DNA of 11,745 nt from Anaerolineaceae bacterium (GTDB lineage: Bacteria; Chloroflexota; Anaerolineae; Anaerolineales; Anaerolineaceae), in contig DNOU01000106.1 in the NCBI GenBank assembly GCA_003501835.1, positions 2,540-14,284 of the forward strand, in the 5' to 3' direction. The notes beneath the pieces were generated by a model. That model was not told the origin of the DNA. It worked only from the letters and a program-made list of their open reading frames with translations, and searched no databases. Positions 1 to 7,041 of the stretch are shown here, one piece after another. Every line of letters starts with the position of its first letter. Position 1 is the first letter of the stretch. The position numbers were made by a program, and so were the translations under genes.

Positions 1-620
1 TTCACGGAAGCTGCCTGCTTCTGAACATGCCAGAAGCGGCGGATGGCGGTAATATGGGTGAAGATTGCCAGGATCCACAAAGCCACAAGCGGTATGTTGA
101 AGATCAGACACGGGATGAGCACCAACATTCTGCCCAACCGCGAAAAAACACCCACCTTGCTTTCAAAACCCAGTGATTCCGCCCTGGCTTTGACGTACGA
201 AACCAGCACACTTCCAGCAGCTGCAACAAAGACAAGAATACAAGCGGTGACATTGCCAGTCTGCAAAAAATGAACCAGCAATCCTGCAAAAAGGATCAGC
301 TCAGCATAGCGATCGATTACTGAATCCAGGAAGGCACCAAATGCCGAAGATGTTCCATTCAACCTGGCAAGTGCGCCGTCGAGTGCGTCCATCGGCGCAC
401 CGATCAGCAGCACCAGCCCACCTGCGGTAAGCTTGCCGTATGCAATCAATATCGCTGCTGCTATGTTGACAAACAACCCGATGATTGTGATACTGTTGGC
501 TGTAAATCCAAGCCGCTTGAGAAATGCAGCCGCTGTATTCAATGGCTTTTGGAAAGTATCCCTCATCAATTGCTCCAGGGACCACTTTCGTGCATGCTTT
601 GATGAACTTTCGTTTACCAT
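1..620 (-). CDS. CDP-alcohol phosphatidyltransferase, PI-phosphate-synthase-like (3' end cut by window edge)
   Basis: Integral membrane enzyme of phospholipid synthesis that transfers a phosphatidyl group from CDP-diacylglycerol to an alcohol. The start is ATG at 618-620, preceded by AAAGGAAG at good spacing; 206 codons are visible and stay open to the edge, so little is missing for a family of about 200 residues. The complete family motif DxxDGxxAR(x8)GxxxDxxxD is present: D78, D81, G82, A85, R86, G95, D99 and D103. These acidic residues bind the metal ions and the CDP moiety. An NSIT segment (42-45) starts the first membrane helix, and several hydrophobic segments follow. SYVKARAE at 141-148 resembles actinobacterial phosphatidylinositol-phosphate synthases (PgsA1 type) more than PgsA of glycerol-phosphate metabolism, so inositol phosphate is a plausible acceptor; this is inference. 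It follows ftsK after 46 bases and may have its own promoter. Confidence 0.9.
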   Translation of the reverse strand, partial: MVNESSSKHARKWSLEQLMRDTFQKPLNTAAAFLKRLGFTANSITIIGLFVNIAAAILIAYGKLTAGGLVLLIGAPMDALDGALARLNGTSSAFGAFLDSVIDRYAELILFAGLLVHFLQTGNVTACILVFVAAAGSVLVSYVKARAESLGFESKVGVFSRLGRMLVLIPCLIFNIPLVALWILAIFTHITAIRRFWHVQKQAASV

Positions 621-641
621 TATTCTTCCTTTATTGGGCTA

Positions 642-670
642 ATGCTAACCGCTGTGGCAGAGACTGTCAA
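642..670 (-). promoter_or_regulatory. Candidate sigma-70 promoter for the phosphatidyltransferase gene
   Basis: Read on the minus strand, a perfect -35 box TTGACA (665-670) is followed after exactly 17 bases by TAGCAT (642-647), which matches TATAAT at 4 of 6 positions. The predicted start of transcription is near 635, giving a leader of about 15 bases that still contains the AAAGGAAG ribosome binding site. The -35 box overlaps the TGA stop codon of ftsK. The gene can also be reached by read-through from ftsK, so this may be an internal promoter. No experiment supports it; the call rests on consensus and spacing alone. Confidence 0.45.
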
Positions 671-2850
671 GAATCAAACTCATTCTCCTGGATCTCATCC
701 AGGTCTTCGTCCCCATCGCCTTCGATCAATACCTCCCGGTCCTTTCCGCTTCCCAATCCAGGACCTACCACGCCCATATCCTCAAGCTCATCGATCAGCC
801 TTGCTGCCCTCGGGTAGCCTATGCGTAAACGCCGCTGCAGGAGTGAAGCACTTGCCTTCCCTGCCTTCTTGACCACTTCTATCGCTTGTTCGACCAGTGC
901 ATCTGAATCCTCTTCAACAGGTTTTTCAATCATGGATTCCCATGGGGCTGGAGCAATTTCGCCATTTTTCATGAACGAATGCCAGTGTTCCATGATCTTC
1001 TCTACTTCCTGTTCCATGATCATGGCGCCCTGAGCACGCTGTAGTGTGCCCACTTCTGGATCCAGGAAGAGCATGTCCCCTTTTCCAAGCAGGGTTTCCG
1101 CCCCGTTCGCATCCAACACCACCCGGGAATCCACAGAAGAAGCTACAGTAAATGAGATGCGTGCCGGGAAATTGGCTTTAATCAAACCGGTGACCACGTC
1201 CGTGCTTGGTCGCTGCGTAGCCACCACCAGGTGTATCCCTGTGGCACGAGCCATTTGCGCCAGGCGCACAAGGCTGTGCTCGGTCTGCTCCGGAGCCGTC
1301 ATCATCAAATCCGCGAGTTCATCGATCAAAAGAACAATACGGGGTAATGTGGGTTGTTTCTTTCGTTGCATCTTGCGGTTGTAATCATTGAGATCCCGGG
1401 CATGAACAGATTCGAGCATGCGATAGCGGGCGTCCATCTCCGCCTGTGCCCATCGCAGTACTGCCAGCATGCGTTCAAGTTCGGTCTCCACCTTGCCAAG
1501 CAGATGCGGCAGGCCATTAAATCTCACCAATTCCACCATCTTTGGATCAAGCATGACCATCTTCAGATCCTCAGGGGTGTTGTTCATGACCAGGCAGGCT
1601 GTAATCGCTGCGATGCAGACCGATTTACCTGAGCCTGTAGTTCCAGCAATCAAGAGATGAGGCATCCTGGCAAGATCTCCAACCACCCCCTCCCCCGACA
1701 CGCTTCTTCCCAGTGCCAGGGCAAGGGGGGAGGCAAGGCGTCTGAATTCATCCGATTCGAGCAATCCCCGCATATGAACCACAGCGCTTTGCGAATTGGG
1801 CACCTCGATCCCCATGTAGGTTCTTCCAGGAACAGGTGCTTCAATTCTCAACCGCTCTGCAGATAGTGACAAAGCCAGATCTTTGGATAATGTGGAAATC
1901 TGTGACACCCGCACCTTTTGACGGATCGTGTTGCCGTCCGGTCCCTGGCGCTCAATAAAACCAGGCTCCAGTGCATACTGCGTGACCGTTGGACCCATCC
2001 GGTATCCGATGACCCTGGCGGGAATACCAAATTCGCTCAAGGTCTTCTCGATCGTCAGGGCATTCATGCGGATCATTTCATCATCAGGTTTGACATTTTG
2101 ATCAGGCACCAGCAGGTTCAGGGGTGGTAGCCGGTCATCCCGCCACATCGCCTGGGGTTTGAGGTTCTCCACGCGCTGGGCATCACTGGCAATGGGTTTA
2201 TGTAGCTCACGCCGGGCAATATCTGCCCGGGCTTCCTCAGCAGTGGGAATGGGGCGAGCTGTTGCAGCAGTCCAGTCATGTAAGCGCTGTGAGAGGATCC
2301 TGGAAATGCCCAAGCCCCAAACTAAAAACAGCAATCCGAGCAAGATCAGAAAAATGGTACCCAGGGGAGCTGGCAGAAAGGAAAACACAAATTGCGCCAA
2401 ACCCCAGCCGATGACGCCGCCATCCAACCCGGCCAGGGACCGCTCCAGGGACATTCCTCCAAAAATGGAAACCAGGGAGATCAGACAAAAGAACAGCCCT
2501 TCAAGCGCAAGAATCTGCCCAAATGTGACTCCGATACTCTTACCTGCGATATGCCGAAAGCAAGCGATTCCCAACAATGCCAGGACGATAATGAAGGGAT
2601 AGATCCCCCATCCAATACCTTGCTTGATCAATCCCACCATTGGGTTGATGATCACACCCTGGGTGAAACGAAAAGTCCCCAGAAAGATCAGTGCAGAAAG
2701 GAGGAGAAGCAGCGTTCCCAGGAGATCCCAGGCAAATTTGCGCACCTGCTGAATGACCTGGCTTCCTCCACTGGGAGGTCCGGAAAAAGGTTTCAGGTTC
2801 AACATTTTCATCCCTGAGGACGGGCGCTGAGGACCGGGGTGCGAGCTCAT
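667..2850 (-). CDS. ftsK: DNA translocase FtsK/SpoIIIE
   Basis: Membrane-anchored ATP-driven DNA pump that clears chromosome DNA from the closing division septum. It has 727 residues, at the short end for the family. Four hydrophobic segments lie at about 40-60, 82-98, 110-132 and 145-181, followed by a short linker rather than the long proline/glutamine-rich linker of E. coli FtsK. The motor domain covers about 250-615, with Walker A GTTGSGKS at 403-410 (K409) and Walker B LLIDELADL around D510 and E511. The 'MLDPKMVEL' and 'VVATQRPSTDVVTG' segments are typical of FtsK. The C-terminal winged-helix gamma domain (about 648-708) should read orientation sequences (KOPS/SRS type) on DNA. An acidic tail of about 18 residues ends the protein. 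The ATG overlaps the stop of the S1 gene in ATGA, and there is no clear ribosome binding site, which suggests coupled translation. In-frame ATGs at codons 14 and 16 are alternative starts. Confidence 0.97.
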   Translation of the reverse strand: MSSHPGPQRPSSGMKMLNLKPFSGPPSGGSQVIQQVRKFAWDLLGTLLLLLSALIFLGTFRFTQGVIINPMVGLIKQGIGWGIYPFIIVLALLGIACFRHIAGKSIGVTFGQILALEGLFFCLISLVSIFGGMSLERSLAGLDGGVIGWGLAQFVFSFLPAPLGTIFLILLGLLFLVWGLGISRILSQRLHDWTAATARPIPTAEEARADIARRELHKPIASDAQRVENLKPQAMWRDDRLPPLNLLVPDQNVKPDDEMIRMNALTIEKTLSEFGIPARVIGYRMGPTVTQYALEPGFIERQGPDGNTIRQKVRVSQISTLSKDLALSLSAERLRIEAPVPGRTYMGIEVPNSQSAVVHMRGLLESDEFRRLASPLALALGRSVSGEGVVGDLARMPHLLIAGTTGSGKSVCIAAITACLVMNNTPEDLKMVMLDPKMVELVRFNGLPHLLGKVETELERMLAVLRWAQAEMDARYRMLESVHARDLNDYNRKMQRKKQPTLPRIVLLIDELADLMMTAPEQTEHSLVRLAQMARATGIHLVVATQRPSTDVVTGLIKANFPARISFTVASSVDSRVVLDANGAETLLGKGDMLFLDPEVGTLQRAQGAMIMEQEVEKIMEHWHSFMKNGEIAPAPWESMIEKPVEEDSDALVEQAIEVVKKAGKASASLLQRRLRIGYPRAARLIDELEDMGVVGPGLGSGKDREVLIEGDGDEDLDEIQENEFDS

Positions 2851-3794
2851 TCTAAGCTGACCAGACCCAATCCAAGGCGTCGTCGCTCCGCATCAATGTG
2901 CAAAATTCTAACGTTGATCTTTTGACCTGATGTGAACATTTTTTGCAAATTGGGATGGTCATTCGCTTTGGCGATGCATGAAATGTGGATCAAACCTTCT
3001 ACCCCTTCACTTAATCTGGCAAACATGCCAAACTTCAAGATTGAGGTGATCTGTGCTTCAACCACATCACCAACGGCGTATTTTTGAGTCAGCTCCTCCC
3101 AGGGGTTGGCAGTCAGGCGTTTCATGCTAAGGGCAATTCGGCTCGTTGCTTCGTTAACCGTCAGGACCATGACCTTTACCTGCTGCCCAACAAGAAGGAA
3201 TTTTTCCGGCTTATCCACCCGGCCCCATGAGAGTTCAGAAACGTGAATCAATCCTTCCACACCTCCCAGATCCACAAAAGCGCCAAAATCTGTGAGGTTG
3301 GTCACCAAACCACTCAAAATCGAACCCGGATGAATGGATCCAAAAATTTCTTTCCGTTTTCCTTCACCAGCCCGGGCAGCCCTTTCAGAAAGAACGACCC
3401 GGTCACACGAAGGCTCGCATTCAATCACCTTCAAGTTCATTCGTTTTCCAACATAAGCAGCCAGTTGTTCGTAGCGCTGCTCTTCCGTCAAATTTGACGG
3501 GATATCCACAATGTGGCTAACCGGTACAAACCCCTGAATCCCATCTCCCTGCACCAGTAAGCCACCTCGATTGAATCCATGTACTGAAAGCTGAATCACC
3601 TCATCAAGTTCATAATGTGACCGGATGGCATCCCAATCGAGGGTGCCAGGCATGGGCTGTGTTGTAGATTGCGCATTGACCTCAATTGACTCTTCGCAAA
3701 AGGCATTTTCATCATTCAATACAGAGGACCACCAACCTTCGTCAACCTCAGGAACTTCGTTGCATCCCTCACGGATAAATTCATCCTGATCCAT
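2847..3794 (-). CDS. Three-domain S1 RNA-binding protein, probable bS1 homologue
   Basis: 315-residue RNA-binding protein. An acidic N-terminal stretch of about 57 residues is followed by three S1 (OB-fold) domains at about 63-138, 155-225 and 241-313. The second is the most canonical, with LTDFGAFVDLGGVEGLIHVSELSW; the third also has KFGMFARLSEGVEGLIHIS. The first is divergent (GGLLVQGDGIQGFVPVSHI), a pattern seen at the front of short bacterial S1 proteins. E. coli bS1 has six domains, while cyanobacterial and some other S1 proteins have about three, so this is probably the organism's ribosomal protein S1-like mRNA-binding factor. A separate regulatory S1 protein is possible. The ATG at 3792-3794 has GGGGAGAGGG upstream; an ATG five bases earlier is followed at once by TAA and cannot be the start. 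It overlaps ftsK by four bases and follows the sensor gene after 37 bases. Confidence 0.9.
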   Translation of the reverse strand: MDQDEFIREGCNEVPEVDEGWWSSVLNDENAFCEESIEVNAQSTTQPMPGTLDWDAIRSHYELDEVIQLSVHGFNRGGLLVQGDGIQGFVPVSHIVDIPSNLTEEQRYEQLAAYVGKRMNLKVIECEPSCDRVVLSERAARAGEGKRKEIFGSIHPGSILSGLVTNLTDFGAFVDLGGVEGLIHVSELSWGRVDKPEKFLLVGQQVKVMVLTVNEATSRIALSMKRLTANPWEELTQKYAVGDVVEAQITSILKFGMFARLSEGVEGLIHISCIAKANDHPNLQKMFTSGQKINVRILHIDAERRRLGLGLVSLE

Positions 3795-3831
3795 TACATC
3801 CCTCTCCCCGACTTACAAATAAGTAGGATAC

Positions 3832-5751
3832 TTACCCCACCCCGTTGTCGTGCCTGGATTCCAATGCTTTAACTTCCATTTGAACGATATTATTCGCAAT
3901 TGCCTCCACCGCCACCCGTTGTTTGCGGTACAGGTCAGCTTCAGAAATTGCCAGGCGGCGCGCGATCTCCCTGACCCGCTTCCCCTCCATAAATTTCAAG
4001 TCAAGGATATTATACAATAACCATTCACTGGTGAATTTTCGATCACCCTCCGGGCGCATCTGTTCGATGGCAGATCTTAATATGCTTCGCAGGGCATTCT
4101 GCGGATTGTTTTCATGGTCTGGCATGACTTCCTTCACAATGGCGAGCTGTAAAAGGGGGCTTTCGCTCAATCTCGGTCCTCCCCAGTAATGGGTGAGTGC
4201 ATCTTTGATCCAATGCGAGAGCTCGGCCTGCTGATGGAAAGATTCTTCGGCTTTCACCAAACCATCACTATCGTAACGACCTGCAGCACGCAGCTGCTGG
4301 ATCATATCCACCTGGGGGGTCATCGATTCGAGCGAGCGGAAGATCTGCTCCTGGGCATCCCGATCTTTCAATACCAACGCAGCCCGGTGACTCAGCAGCT
4401 GGAGGGCATTTAGATCTTCCCTATCCAGATCCTCGCGTTCATCAAAACCGAGAATACCCAGGTAACCGACCACGGTGGGTTCTCCCTGACCATTGCCATT
4501 GGTCACCGGAAAGAGTCTGTCCTCCTGCCAGTAGGTCAGACCTGCGACCTCATTCGCCATGACAAATTCCTCCAGGGCTTGCAGCTTCTGAGGGCTCATT
4601 TTACTGGTGCCCGTCTCGCTGATGACTTCCAGCCCATCTGAGGTCAGTCCGGCAAGATACGCGCCCTTTGCCTGCAGCCGGTCGCAGACGGACGCCAGTA
4701 CCATCTCGAGAAATTGATTCAGATCGCTGCGTGTGATCAGTTTTTCTTCCCACGAACGCAAAGTCTCGATATCCTGAGAATCCCTGCCAAAGAAAAGCCG
4801 GGTTTCAATATAGGGGAAAAAGATGGTAATCAAAAACTCACTTAAGAGGATGCACACGGTCATCGAGATGGGTACAAAGGCGGAATAGGGAGTGCCGTAG
4901 ATTACACCCAGCCGGCGGATGATGGTCACGACTGCCAGGGTCAAGCTGGCAGTGACAGGTCCGCGCAGCAGCCACTTGAACAGGCGGCTTTTGACCAACC
5001 GGTCAGGCCAGGGTACCCCGAAATAGGCTACCGAATATGCCATGGCAACCAGCGCAACTGTGAGAGCGACATTGGCACCAATGGCAATGAACCAAAAGAT
5101 GACCGGGATATTGGTGGCGAAAGCACTCCCGTAGAGTAAGAAAGGAAATGATCCAACGGCAGGTCCCAGCGCTGCAAGGGTCAAATAGATCATTCGGCGC
5201 TTGCTGGCATGCGTCAAAGTGCGATTCAAAGCCCGGATGAAGTTGTACCAGGAAATTGCCATGACCAGGAGGTAATAGATGGTGAAAGCTTCCGTGAGAA
5301 AAGTTGCCTGGTTATGTGGAACAACCGTATTCTCAGTGATCAAAGGACCGACAAAGGATCCGTTGATCAGCATCACAACGAAAAATAGCGCCAGCAGGAT
5401 TGAAACCCGCACTGCCCACTTTCGACGCCAGCGGGAAGGTTTCCCCGTGGTTGCCAGTAATGCATCAGAGAAATTCAAATAAGCCGAAGGAAGGAAGATG
5501 ATGGCCACCCACTGCACGCTCAACCAGAACCCAATCGCGGCATTGGATTGTTCCGTGCTGCCAAAGGAATCCGCAGAGAATAAGATTACCATGCAGAGAA
5601 GAATGGCAGCAAATGATCGTGCCACACGATCTCGTAAATTGAAGGACAGGGCATAAAGGAGTAATGAAAATGCTGTGATTGCTATTCCCGAGGTCAGGAT
5701 CTGATTGATCGTGATCAGAATTCGCAGGGCACTATCCAACCAACCATCCAC
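3832..5751 (-). CDS. Multi-pass membrane sensor with GAF domain and C-terminal HTH-like output
   Basis: 639 residues, with no family I can name for the whole protein. Residues 1-313 hold about nine hydrophobic helices (roughly 12-37, 45-62, 72-94, 113-136, 150-174, 188-210, 213-244, 263-279 and 289-313), like the sensor half of some histidine kinases. A helical linker with FFGRDSQDIETLRSWEEKL is followed by a GAF-type fold at about 338-462. No H-box, N-box or G-box of a histidine kinase and no GGDEF, EAL or phosphatase motif is visible. Instead, a C-terminal module at about 520-630 ends in VREIARRLAISEADLYRKQR, which reads as a helix-turn-helix similar in layout to sigma region 4. I infer a one-component, membrane-tethered transcription regulator; a protein-binding role is the alternative. 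The start is GTG at 5749-5751 with AAAGG six bases upstream; the nearby ATG is out of frame. It lies 15 bases after the acetyltransferase gene. Confidence 0.75.
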   Translation of the reverse strand: MDGWLDSALRILITINQILTSGIAITAFSLLLYALSFNLRDRVARSFAAILLCMVILFSADSFGSTEQSNAAIGFWLSVQWVAIIFLPSAYLNFSDALLATTGKPSRWRRKWAVRVSILLALFFVVMLINGSFVGPLITENTVVPHNQATFLTEAFTIYYLLVMAISWYNFIRALNRTLTHASKRRMIYLTLAALGPAVGSFPFLLYGSAFATNIPVIFWFIAIGANVALTVALVAMAYSVAYFGVPWPDRLVKSRLFKWLLRGPVTASLTLAVVTIIRRLGVIYGTPYSAFVPISMTVCILLSEFLITIFFPYIETRLFFGRDSQDIETLRSWEEKLITRSDLNQFLEMVLASVCDRLQAKGAYLAGLTSDGLEVISETGTSKMSPQKLQALEEFVMANEVAGLTYWQEDRLFPVTNGNGQGEPTVVGYLGILGFDEREDLDREDLNALQLLSHRAALVLKDRDAQEQIFRSLESMTPQVDMIQQLRAAGRYDSDGLVKAEESFHQQAELSHWIKDALTHYWGGPRLSESPLLQLAIVKEVMPDHENNPQNALRSILRSAIEQMRPEGDRKFTSEWLLYNILDLKFMEGKRVREIARRLAISEADLYRKQRVAVEAIANNIVQMEVKALESRHDNGVG

Positions 5752-5766
5752 AATTAACCTTTCGAC

Positions 5767-6306
5767 TTATTTCAGAATATAGGTGAAGAACACCGCAATA
5801 TCATGATTGGCAAAATAATGATCATTGAAACCACAGAAATCATATCCCAATTTTCGAGCCAGAGAGATACCCGCATGATTCTTGGCCTGCATCTCCAACA
5901 TCATGCGGTGAAGCTTTTGCTTTGAAGACCATTCATGGCAGGCAAAGACCAGGGCAGTGCCAATTCCCTGCCTGCGAAGTTTTTCTGCCACCACCAGGTC
6001 TGCAATTTTTGCCGTATGCGTCTCACGGTCAACCACAAGTGTTACAAACCCCACCAGCTGATCACCCATGGCAGCCACCAGGAAAAGGTCTTTTTGAAGC
6101 CAGGTATCTGGCATGGAACTCAACGAACGCGGGTACTCCAGCCTTACCGGGCGGGGTAGTCGAATTTCCCGAAAAGAGACCCCAATTTGACCCGGCTCAG
6201 AATTGTAATCCATTTGCCACACATGGGTCGTGGAACAGTCGGGCTCGATTTTCATCAACAGCGGAATGTCAGAAGAAATGGCAGGGCGAATCTCAATTTG
6301 CGGCAT
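5767..6306 (-). CDS. GNAT-family N-acetyltransferase
   Basis: 179-residue cytoplasmic acetyltransferase that should move an acetyl group from acetyl-CoA to an amine. The acetyl-CoA motif A is clear: IADLVVAEKLRRQGIGTAL, with R/QxxGxG at 111-116 (RRQGIG) after the beta-4 strand. Motif B follows at about 143-165 (NHAGISLARKLGYDFCGF), with the usual conserved GY. The layout resembles RimI, and the C-terminal 'GF..HYF.N.DIAVFFTYIL' ending resembles streptothricin acetyltransferases. The substrate cannot be told from sequence, so neither ribosomal-protein acetylation nor antibiotic resistance should be assumed. The ATG lies three bases after the stop of the membrane protein gene, with AGGTGA (which includes that stop) as its ribosome binding site, so the two are probably coupled. 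Confidence 0.88.
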   Translation of the reverse strand: MPQIEIRPAISSDIPLLMKIEPDCSTTHVWQMDYNSEPGQIGVSFREIRLPRPVRLEYPRSLSSMPDTWLQKDLFLVAAMGDQLVGFVTLVVDRETHTAKIADLVVAEKLRRQGIGTALVFACHEWSSKQKLHRMMLEMQAKNHAGISLARKLGYDFCGFNDHYFANHDIAVFFTYILK

Positions 6307-6309
6307 GGG

Positions 6310-7014
6310 TCACCTATCTGCTGGAGCAGTGATTTTGATTTGGATCGTACAGGGCGGATATTCCTGATTCTTACTGTCAGTAACCACCAGGCGCAACAGG
6401 TAATCTCCAGGGGTCATGTTGCTCGTATCCCAGGAACCACCCAGCGCATCATTTTGCACTGGCTGATTGCCTGCAGCCACCGTGGTCCAGGTTTCATCCC
6501 CGACAGGTGAGAACTCATACTTGTAATATCCCAGGCTGGTGACATTGACCGTCCCCTTGAGAATCACAGTTCCACTGATCGTGCTGCCCGAACGCGGCTC
6601 GGTCCAATTGATCTGGTCGGGAACACAACCCTGTCCGTAGGCAGCTTCAAGGGTGGCAATGAACCCGGTCGTGGTGGCTGATGGGATTGTCGCTGCAGAG
6701 GGTGCAGTCATCTCAACGGACGGCTGGGAGGTAGTGTTTACTGTTGGGGTGGCCAGGGTTTGCACTCCCGGCACCGAGGGTGCTACGATCACCGTAAGTA
6801 CGAACAGACCGGCAGCCATGAGCAGGCTGATGATCACCACCGTGAGATTCTGGTTAAACTCTGCCTGAGCCAATTCCTTTTCGAGTCCAAAGTATGCCAG
6901 TTTCCATTGCCGGTATGTGGCAAATAGCTTGCGCAGGTAAATGAATAAGACCACCGCAAGAATGCCGTAGAAAAAAAACTCGAATTGGATGAGAAATTTG
7001 AGCAGGTTAGCCAT
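6310..7014 (-). CDS. Two-pass membrane protein with secreted Ig/FN3-like domain
   Basis: 234 residues, function unknown. Hydrophobic segments lie at about 7-27 and 56-79, with a charged cytoplasmic-looking loop between them (28-55, rich in K, E and Q). After the second helix comes a Ser/Thr/Pro/Ala-rich linker (about 80-118), then a beta-sandwich-like domain at 130-230 with 'W.EP.SG..ISGTV.LKGT', 'YYKYEFSPVGDETW', 'PVQND.LGGSWDTS' and 'TPGDYLLRLVVTDS'. That pattern recurs, to my knowledge, in cell-surface and penicillin-binding proteins of Chloroflexota, where it acts as an extracellular Ig/FN3-like module. C130 and C222 flank the domain and could form a disulfide. The ribosome binding site is weak. 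The gene is 27 bases after the nucleoside phosphorylase gene and 3 bases before the acetyltransferase gene. Confidence 0.82.
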   Translation of the reverse strand: MANLLKFLIQFEFFFYGILAVVLFIYLRKLFATYRQWKLAYFGLEKELAQAEFNQNLTVVIISLLMAAGLFVLTVIVAPSVPGVQTLATPTVNTTSQPSVEMTAPSAATIPSATTTGFIATLEAAYGQGCVPDQINWTEPRSGSTISGTVILKGTVNVTSLGYYKYEFSPVGDETWTTVAAGNQPVQNDALGGSWDTSNMTPGDYLLRLVVTDSKNQEYPPCTIQIKITAPADR

Positions 7015-7041
7015 GAATGACCGTTTACCAGCGCGCTGATC

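Noticed and set aside
301..585. Minus-strand frame of 94 codons inside the phosphatidyltransferase gene
   Set aside because: It is out of frame with the real gene, which carries the complete CDP-alcohol motif in the other minus frame and runs off the window edge.
2159..2602. Long plus-strand open frame (147 codons) opposite ftsK
   Set aside because: It lies wholly antisense to the membrane part of ftsK, has a composition expected from a reversed hydrophobic gene, no recognisable domain and no convincing ribosome binding site.
3820..3834. Hairpin TAAGTA-loop-TACTTA overlapping the sensor stop codon
   Set aside because: Six A/T-rich pairs with a three-base loop would be unstable and no T-run follows, so it is not a credible terminator; the 37-base gap suggests the S1 gene is co-transcribed.
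7029..7038. Ten-base palindrome CAGCGCGCTG between the phosphorylase and membrane protein genes
   Set aside because: A single short palindrome in a 27-base gap, with no promoter beside it and no second copy noticed; chance is a sufficient explanation.
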